From: Klebsiella huaxiensis
GTDB lineage: Bacteria > Pseudomonadota > Gammaproteobacteria > Enterobacterales > Enterobacteriaceae
NCBI RefSeq assembly: GCF_003261575.2
Contig: NZ_CP036175.1
Coordinates: 4,340,001-4,404,000, forward strand
Direction of reading: 5' to 3'
DNA: 64,000 bases
Shown: positions 59,534 to 64,000 of the stretch, in pieces
How positions within the stretch are numbered: the stretch's first letter is position 1
How the letters are laid out: each line of letters opens with the position of its first letter
The notes under the pieces: model-generated
Databases searched by the model: none
Told to the model about the DNA's origin: nothing
Seen by the model: only the letters and a program-made list of their open reading frames with translations
Program-made: the position numbers and the translations under genes

Positions 59534-59609
59534 AGCGGCTCCTTGTTTTTATGGGGTATACACAAAGGACACTATAAGCAGGCGCTAAGGGTGAGGAATA
59601 ACGAATTAA

Positions 59610-59625
59610 TGATGGAATTCCATCA
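59610..59625. promoter_or_regulatory. TGATGGA-N2-TCCATCA operator, copy 2, next to the bla promoter
   Basis: TGATGGAATTCCATCA, same 7-bp arms as at 57363-57378. It lies between the divergent dehydrogenase (58502-59533) and blaOXY, with its right edge 12 bp from the bla -35 box. Confidence 0.75.
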
Positions 59626-59637
59626 TCGAATTACCAC

Positions 59638-59666
59638 TTGTCAAAATACAAGATGTCGCGGATAGT
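59638..59666 (+). promoter_or_regulatory. blaOXY promoter
   Basis: -35 TTGTCA (59638-59643), 17-bp spacer, -10 GATAGT (59661-59666). This is the normal weak chromosomal OXY promoter; high-level mutants known from clinical strains change GATAGT to GATAAT or alter its first base. No such change is present here. Confidence 0.88.
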
Positions 59667-59698
59667 CCGGGCTGCTAATCACTATCAAGGAGCCTGAG

Positions 59699-60571
59699 AT
59701 GATTAAAACTTCGTGGCGTAAAATCGCCCTGATTGCCGCCACCCTGCCTTTATTGCTCTGTAGCAGTTCATTATGGGCCAATGCCGATGCTATTCAGCGG
59801 AAGCTGACTGATTTAGAAAAAAGCTCCGGCGGCAGGTTGGGCGTGGCGCTGATTAACACTACAGATAATTCTCAAATTTTATATCGCGGAGATGAACGTT
59901 TTGCCATGTGCAGCACCGGTAAAGTGATGGCCGCTGCCGCGGTGTTAAAGCAAAGCGAAGTCGATAATCAAGTATTGAATAAAAGACTGGAGATTAAGAA
60001 ATCAGATTTGGTGGTCTGGAGTCCGGTGACCGAAAAACATCTGCAGAGCGGAATGACGCTGGCGGAATTAAGCGCCGCAACCCTGCAATATAGCGATAAC
60101 ACCGCGATGAATAAGATGATTGGTTATCTTGGCGGACCAGACAAAGTGACCGCATTCGCCCGCAGCATTGGCGATGTCACTTTTCGTCTTGATCGTACGG
60201 AGCCTGCGCTGAACACCGCGATCCCGGGTGATGAACGCGATACCACCACGCCGCTGGCGATGGCCGAAATCCTGCACAAGCTGACGCTGGGTAATGCTCT
60301 GGGTGAACAGCAGCGCGCCCAGTTAGTGACATGGTTGAAAGGCAACACCACCGGCGGGCAGAGTATTCGTGCGGGCCTGCCTGCAGGCTGGGTCGTGGGA
60401 GATAAAACCGGCGCCGGTGATTACGGCACGACCAATGATATCGCCGTTATCTGGCCGGAAAATCATGCCCCGCTGGTGTTAGTCACTTATTTCACCCAAC
60501 CACAGCAGGATGCGAAAAGCCGCAAAGAGGTATTAGCCGCAGCGGCAAAAATCGTGACCGAAGGGCTGTAG
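59699..60571 (+). CDS. blaOXY: Chromosomal class A extended-spectrum beta-lactamase, OXY type
   Basis: 290-residue class A serine beta-lactamase, the species marker of the K. oxytoca complex. The signal peptide is about residues 1-28 (ending SLWANA). Active-site motifs in precursor numbering: STGK at 72-75 (Ser70-X-X-Lys of the ABL scheme), SDN at 133-135, EPALN with the general base Glu at 169, and KTGAGDYG at 237-244. The A-G-D sequence after KTG is OXY-like. The N-terminal leader MIKTSWRKIALIAATLPL and several surface positions differ from OXY-1 and OXY-2 as I know them, so the allele is uncertain. AAGGAG lies upstream of the ATG. Weak wild-type promoter predicts low-level aminopenicillin resistance. 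Confidence 0.95.
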   Translation: MIKTSWRKIALIAATLPLLLCSSSLWANADAIQRKLTDLEKSSGGRLGVALINTTDNSQILYRGDERFAMCSTGKVMAAAAVLKQSEVDNQVLNKRLEIKKSDLVVWSPVTEKHLQSGMTLAELSAATLQYSDNTAMNKMIGYLGGPDKVTAFARSIGDVTFRLDRTEPALNTAIPGDERDTTTPLAMAEILHKLTLGNALGEQQRAQLVTWLKGNTTGGQSIRAGLPAGWVVGDKTGAGDYGTTNDIAVIWPENHAPLVLVTYFTQPQQDAKSRKEVLAAAAKIVTEGL

Positions 60572-60825
60572 CCCGGTTCGGGGGTTTACACCACAATCCA
60601 GGAGGGCAGTCCGCTACGGCTTCCCGGGCCAGGGGTTCACTGCCGTGGGCAGATCGGTAGCCCGGACAGGCGCGTCACGCGCCGCCTCCGGGAAATTCAG
60701 CCACTCTGCGCTCTGCTCCCGGGGGCGGCGCTCAACGCGCCTTGCCCGGGCTACGGGTTCACCGCCATCTGCGATCCGGTAGCCCGTATAAGGCATTTAC
60801 GCCGCAATCCGGGGAAAGCCGAACG
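60572..60825. repeat. REP/BIME cluster after blaOXY
   Basis: Several REP units in alternating orientation: TAGCCCGGTTCGG near 60570, GGTAGCCCGGACAGGCGCG near 60656, CGCGCCTTGCCCGGGCTACG near 60735-60755 and GGTAGCCCGTATAAGGC near 60777. No open frame with gene character is present in these 250 bp. Confidence 0.8.
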
Positions 60826-60839
60826 CTCATGTTGAAATA

Positions 60840-61253
60840 TTAATCCGTGATTTTAAACGTCAGCGCATAGGTGCTGGTTTTACCTTCATCACGCGCCCCC
60901 CCCATCTGATAAACCCGCACGGTATATTTACCACCAGCAGTAAGACGTTGCTCAAAAACATCGCCGCTCATTGATCCGTTATAAATCACCTCGTTAGCCG
61001 GTGTGATCACGTTAAAATAAGGATGCGGCCACTGGCTCTTCATGCTGATATGCATCATCTGGCCCGATTTTGCCATCAGCGTAAAATCATGACTATCATC
61101 ACCGGTCACGGTACTTTTTATTATCGTGCCGTTGCTGCCTTTATCAAAACGAACGGCATTGCTGTTTATTTTATCACTCGCTATTAATGATACTGACGTT
61201 AATAAACAACTAACACAGATCATGCCACCAACAATTAACTTTAAATTTTTCAT
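60840..61253 (-). CDS. Secreted small protein, lysozyme-inhibitor (PliG/PliI)-like
   Basis: 137-residue exported protein with an N-terminal signal peptide (about residues 1-26). The mature part (VRFDKGSNGTIIKSTVTGDD, MAKSGQMMHISM, YFNVITP, LTAGGKYTVRVYQM, YALTFKI) follows the beta-sandwich pattern of the periplasmic g-type (PliG, E. coli YcgK) or i-type lysozyme inhibitors: an N-terminal FxKG strand, an aKxGQ turn and a final GxYtVRVYQ strand. It would protect peptidoglycan from host lysozyme. I read this by eye; some databases label similar proteins as DNA breaking-rejoining proteins, without basis that I know of. It stands alone on the minus strand. Confidence 0.55.
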   Translation of the reverse strand: MKNLKLIVGGMICVSCLLTSVSLIASDKINSNAVRFDKGSNGTIIKSTVTGDDSHDFTLMAKSGQMMHISMKSQWPHPYFNVITPANEVIYNGSMSGDVFEQRLTAGGKYTVRVYQMGGARDEGKTSTYALTFKITD

Positions 61254-61340
61254 TTAATTAACACCTTATGTTTTTTATGCGCGCTGTTATAGCACATAAG
61301 GTGTCAGGAGTAAGCTGCTTCGAAATATTGTCCACCGTTT

Positions 61341-61772
61341 TTACGGTTTAAAATCCAGAGCGGCATTTTTTAAATTTTGATATGCCCGTTCACTCGGAAA
61401 TGGTGGAAACTTCGTACGTAAAACAGCATCGTACATCACCGCACAAAACTCTGAACGCTCGCCTTCTACCTTCAAACCTGTCAGCTCTGCTTGACGGTTT
61501 AAAGACATACGCAAAGTACAGACGTCACCGCGATATTTTTCCCAATCAGGGATGTGCTCCCTAATAGCCTGTTGCAAGGCAAAAAGATAACCACTTAGAT
61601 TTTCGCTATTTGCATCATCAGGCGGAAGAGTCAGGGTATCCGACTGCGCAGCGCGCTGATTCATCTCCTGAATAAGCTGCGTTTGAGAGGGGGTCTTTGT
61701 CTGCGTCCCCTGACAGCCGGAAAGCAGCCATACGCCAGCCACCAGAGCGAGTAGATATGTTACTTTTTTCAT
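61341..61772 (-). CDS. Lipoprotein with a free-standing TolA domain III
   Basis: 143-residue lipoprotein: signal peptide with lipobox LSGC (Cys19), followed by QGTQT. After a short linker (about 20-55) a domain of about 85 residues ends in ALDFKP, as TolA itself does (PLDFKP). Matching segments are YLFALQQAIREHIPDWEKYRG (split YLFALQQAI / REHIPDWEKYRG), CTLRMSLN, the second cysteine in RSEFCAVMYDAV, and FPPFPSERAYQNLKNAALDFKP (split FPPFPSERAY / QNLKNAALDFKP). The paired cysteines (CTLR and FC) keep the TolA-III disulfide. The long TolA II helix and TM anchor are missing. It could act as a decoy for colicins or phage g3p, or as an envelope-link adaptor. AAAAAAGT precedes the start. Confidence 0.85.
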   Translation of the reverse strand: MKKVTYLLALVAGVWLLSGCQGTQTKTPSQTQLIQEMNQRAAQSDTLTLPPDDANSENLSGYLFALQQAIREHIPDWEKYRGDVCTLRMSLNRQAELTGLKVEGERSEFCAVMYDAVLRTKFPPFPSERAYQNLKNAALDFKP

Positions 61773-61787
61773 GATGTATCCTTACAC

Positions 61788-61813
61788 AAAAAAGGCCGCT
61801 TCAAATCATCGGC
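61788..61813 (-). terminator. Probable terminator of the AllS-like regulator gene
   Basis: GCCG (61795-61798) / CGGC (61810-61813) with an 11-base loop and six A on the left, giving a T-run on the minus strand beyond the stop at 61823. Short stem, so weak. Confidence 0.4.
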
Positions 61814-61822
61814 GACGAAACA

Positions 61823-62764
61823 CTATTCTCGCGTCTCCTGACGATGGAGTAAATCCTGATAAATCGTCGTTAATATCCCTCCCGGACGAAACCCTTTTTT
61901 GATCCATTGCGTCACCTGGCCAGTCGCGGCGTGCTGGGTCGCCAGCAGCATTCCCGAGTCCTGTCGCGGGTTGTGGATCTGACGAGTCACCAGCAATTTC
62001 TTCTCCATCGCTTCATGCGCCATATAATCCGGCAGAAATCCGATCCCTTCACCGAGGATCTGGCACTGGCATTTGGTATTAAAGTCCGGCACCAGGATCG
62101 CCTCCTGACCGTGCAGCAGCCAGCCCACCTTTTTATTAATGGTGCTGGCGGTATCCTCAACCATAATATTGGGGTACAGGCGTAGCTGGCTTTCGGAAAT
62201 CGGCTCCGGCATAAACGCCAACGGATGATCCGGGGCAATAGCAAATACCCAGCGGATCGAGCCGATCTCGGTGTAATCAATACCGCCGCCGTCGAGCAGG
62301 GTATCCGGCGCACCGATAGCGATATTCGCCTGATTATTAATCATCGAGTCCCAGACACCGTTATAGACCTCGGTGGTCACAGTTATCTGGCAAGTAGGAA
62401 ACTGTTTTTTTAACACCTGTAGCAGCCGTGCCGTGTGGCGCGGCGTATAGAGCAACTGATTAATACAGATGCGCACCCGCGCTTCAATTCCCTGAGAGAT
62501 GGTATCGATGCTGCGCTTGATAGCGTGAAAATCATTCAACAGGTCAGTGGCTTTGCGAAAAAGATAAAAACCGGATTCGGTCAACTCAATGCTGCGGGTA
62601 TTGCGGGTAAAAAGCACCACGTCCAGCCCCGCCTCCATCCGTTTGATGGTATAGCTGATAGCTGACGTGGTCAGCCCCAGCTCATCTGCGGCTTTACTAA
62701 AGCTGCCGAAACGTGCCGCGGTGGTAAACGCCAGCAGGTTCTCTTCAGTAAAAATGGAATTCAT
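61823..62764 (-). CDS. LysR-family regulator (AllS-like)
   Basis: 313-residue LysR regulator resembling AllS, the allantoin regulon activator: HTH FTTAARFGSFSKAADELGL (about residues 13-31) and SAISYTIKRMEAGLDVVLF, linker TRNTRSIELTESG, then effector text ICINQLLYTPRHTARLL (compare AllS INNLLYNP), VYNGVWDSMINNQANIAIGAP (split VYNGVWDSM / INNQANIAIGAP) and a C-terminal LGEGIGFLP. It lies downstream of a DUF1097 gene on the same strand, with about 100 bp between. No allantoin genes are in the window, so the target and inducer are unknown; the neighbouring DUF1097 gene is a candidate. Confidence 0.8.
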   Translation of the reverse strand: MNSIFTEENLLAFTTAARFGSFSKAADELGLTTSAISYTIKRMEAGLDVVLFTRNTRSIELTESGFYLFRKATDLLNDFHAIKRSIDTISQGIEARVRICINQLLYTPRHTARLLQVLKKQFPTCQITVTTEVYNGVWDSMINNQANIAIGAPDTLLDGGGIDYTEIGSIRWVFAIAPDHPLAFMPEPISESQLRLYPNIMVEDTASTINKKVGWLLHGQEAILVPDFNTKCQCQILGEGIGFLPDYMAHEAMEKKLLVTRQIHNPRQDSGMLLATQHAATGQVTQWIKKGFRPGGILTTIYQDLLHRQETRE

Positions 62765-62866
62765 GTGGTGCTCCTGCTTTTATTTACCCATACAGTTGGG
62801 AAATGTATTGGCAGTACTGATGCCAGGGCAACCATTTTTGAATATCTTTTAAAAACTGGCGGCTTA

Positions 62867-63361
62867 TTACACGTTCTCCTTCGATGTCGCCTCGCTGAGT
62901 TTTCGCCCGCTATACTCGGAAATAAAGCCCACGCAGTTACCGGCCAGGAACCCCAACAATGTCACCGTCCAGTTCAGTCCGGTGGCGAAAAACAGCGTCA
63001 TCCCCAGGAAGCCGCCAGGAATAAAAGAAGTGAGCGCAAACCGTCCCTGCCAGACGATAACCGCCGAAAACGGCACCGTGGTTATTACGCTGGCCCAGAA
63101 GCCCGAAATTCCCGTGGCTGAAGCAATTACCCCTGCGGCCAGCGCGGCGAGATACGCCCAGATGGCCCCGGAATAGTTAACGAAGAGGCTTTTTACCCAC
63201 CCTTCTTTACCGCCACCCGCCGCGTAAAAACTGCAAAAAGCGACAAAGCCAATGGTACCGAGTAATTCCCAACCGTGTTGCAGCCCAACGTGCGAGGAAA
63301 TCAGCTGCCAGACGCCAGCGCAGATGCCAACCGTAATCCCCGTAGCGGTGAGTCCGTTCAT
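62867..63361 (-). CDS. DUF1097 inner-membrane protein (YcdZ-like)
   Basis: 164-residue multi-pass membrane protein, about five hydrophobic segments, of the DUF1097 family (E. coli YcdZ). Conserved style: an N-terminal TM with TVGICAGVWQLIS, a glycine-rich loop AAGGGKEGWVKSLF, LTSFIPGGFLGMTLFFATG (about residues 109-127) and a C-terminal FISEYSGRKL. Function unknown. GGAGAGAG precedes the ATG. Divergent from the ankyrin-repeat gene across a 257-bp spacer. Confidence 0.75.
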   Translation of the reverse strand: MNGLTATGITVGICAGVWQLISSHVGLQHGWELLGTIGFVAFCSFYAAGGGKEGWVKSLFVNYSGAIWAYLAALAAGVIASATGISGFWASVITTVPFSAVIVWQGRFALTSFIPGGFLGMTLFFATGLNWTVTLLGFLAGNCVGFISEYSGRKLSEATSKENV

Positions 63362-63618
63362 ATCTCTCTCCTCTTAATAAAATGGCCTGATGAAGTATTT
63401 CAGCGAGGAAACTATATCGAAACAAAACCCGATTGAGTTAAGGGACAAAGAGGGAAAGAAACAAACGTTGCACCAACGCACAGTCTGCATCGATTATTAA
63501 ATAATATTCAACAATCAGCCTGATTATGGCGAATAAAATTTAAGCGGGTTCTTTTCTCATAATTTCGTTGCTATTCTCAGACCACCAATAAACAGCCACA
63601 AAAATCAGGGGAATGATA

Positions 63619-64000
63619 ATGACCACACCAAATCTGCTGAATGAATATTTACTGGCTGCTGAACTAGGTAATTTAAATCAATTAAAAACCTGTCTAACAC
63701 AAGGTTTCGATATTAATGCCAGCAATCGCCAGGGACAAACGGCCATTACGCTGGCAAGTCTGAATCACCATTATGACTGCGTCTCTGTGTTAATTTCCGC
63801 CGGAGTCGATATTAATCAGCAGGACAGAACCTGCCTCAATCCCTTTTTACTCAGCTGCCTGAATAACGATATTAAATTGCTGCAATTAATACTCCCCGCA
63901 AAGCCGGATCTGAACTGTTTAACCCGGTTTGGCGGCGTGGGCCTGACGCCTGCCTGCGAAAAAGGCCATATTGAGATCGTTAAAATACTGCTGGCCGAGA
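63619..64000 (+). CDS. Ankyrin-repeat protein (3' end outside window)
   Basis: 127 codons of an open frame that continues beyond base 64000. It reads as consecutive ankyrin repeats of about 33 residues: LLAAELGNLNQLKTCLTQG, FDINASNRQGQTAITLASLN, VLISAGVDINQQD and LLQLILPAKPDLN, then GLTPACEKGHIEIVKILLAE. No signal peptide is seen at the N-terminus (MTTPNLLNEYL), so it is probably cytoplasmic. The ATG at 63619 is chosen because AGGGGA lies at 63607-63612; the ATG two codons earlier is too close. Partner unknown. AT-rich start region and base use differ somewhat from neighbours. Confidence 0.85.
   Translation, partial: MTTPNLLNEYLLAAELGNLNQLKTCLTQGFDINASNRQGQTAITLASLNHHYDCVSVLISAGVDINQQDRTCLNPFLLSCLNNDIKLLQLILPAKPDLNCLTRFGGVGLTPACEKGHIEIVKILLAE

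Noticed and set aside
59699..59830. Beta-lactamase as a lipoprotein because of LLLCSSS in the leader
   Set aside because: The residue before Cys is Leu rather than a small residue, and a normal signal-peptidase-I site (WANA) follows.

Overview
The window looks like enterobacterial chromosome from the Klebsiella oxytoca complex. Three independent markers agree: a chromosomal class A beta-lactamase of the OXY type (59699-60571), the Klebsiella-type ramR / romA-ramA efflux-control locus (249-2495), and a complete scrK-scrYAB-scrR sucrose regulon (33928-40475). ERIC and REP/BIME repeats and high-GC codon use fit the same group. I cannot fix the species; the OXY leader peptide and several residues differ from the OXY-1 and OXY-2 types as I remember them.

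Layout, left to right. (1) 1-3.6 kb: the 3' end of a TonB-dependent receptor, then ramA and romA (minus) facing ramR-ybdF and nfsB (plus), with a perfect RamR operator between romA and ramR. (2) 3.7-17.1 kb: the backbone order known from E. coli (ybdF-nfsB-ybdG convergent with pheP) is kept but opened twice. One insert carries a DUF2157 membrane protein, an XRE/MmyB regulator and a DHA2 exporter. The other carries a LacI regulator, a LysR/SDR pair, a lipoprotein and a permease-isomerase-dehydrogenase operon with two identical LacI-type operators. (3) 17.2-24 kb: an iron-linked beta-propeller lipoprotein plus TonB receptor operon with a Fur box and a long leader, an aldo/keto reductase, and an orphan amino-acid binding protein with an M20 amidohydrolase. 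(4) 24-31.7 kb: a secreted nucleoside-hydrolase-like protein with a ROK-type regulator, two small exported proteins (RcnB-like, and one with 11-residue repeats), and a Fur-boxed FecBCD-type iron ABC importer. (5) 31.7-33.9 kb: a small island with an integrase scrap and an AbiE toxin-antitoxin pair with four operator half-sites. (6) 33.9-44.7 kb: carbohydrate use, with the scr regulon followed by a bglF-bglB-bglG-type beta-glucoside operon under RAT antitermination. (7) 44.8-52.4 kb: a LysR regulator divergent from a LivHMGF-K type importer joined to an ATC hydrolase and an N-carbamoyl amino acid hydrolase, which reads as a thiazoline-carboxylate to cysteine scavenging module. (8) 52.4-59.5 kb: a sugar or inositol ABC importer, its LacI-type regulator and two Gfo/Idh/MocA dehydrogenases. 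A new-looking 16-bp palindrome, TGATGGA-N2-TCCATCA, lies upstream of both dehydrogenases and just upstream of the beta-lactamase promoter. (9) 59.6-64 kb: blaOXY with the ordinary weak promoter, a REP cluster, a lysozyme-inhibitor-like protein, a lipoprotein that is a free-standing TolA domain III, an AllS-like regulator, a DUF1097 membrane protein and the start of an ankyrin-repeat protein.

The most interesting points are the shared palindrome tying blaOXY to a sugar regulon, the ATC uptake/catabolism operon, the TolA-III lipoprotein, the structured leader of the Fur-controlled operon, and the geometrically matched AbiE operator pairs. All function calls rest on reading protein motifs, gene order and DNA signals by eye; no database search was run.
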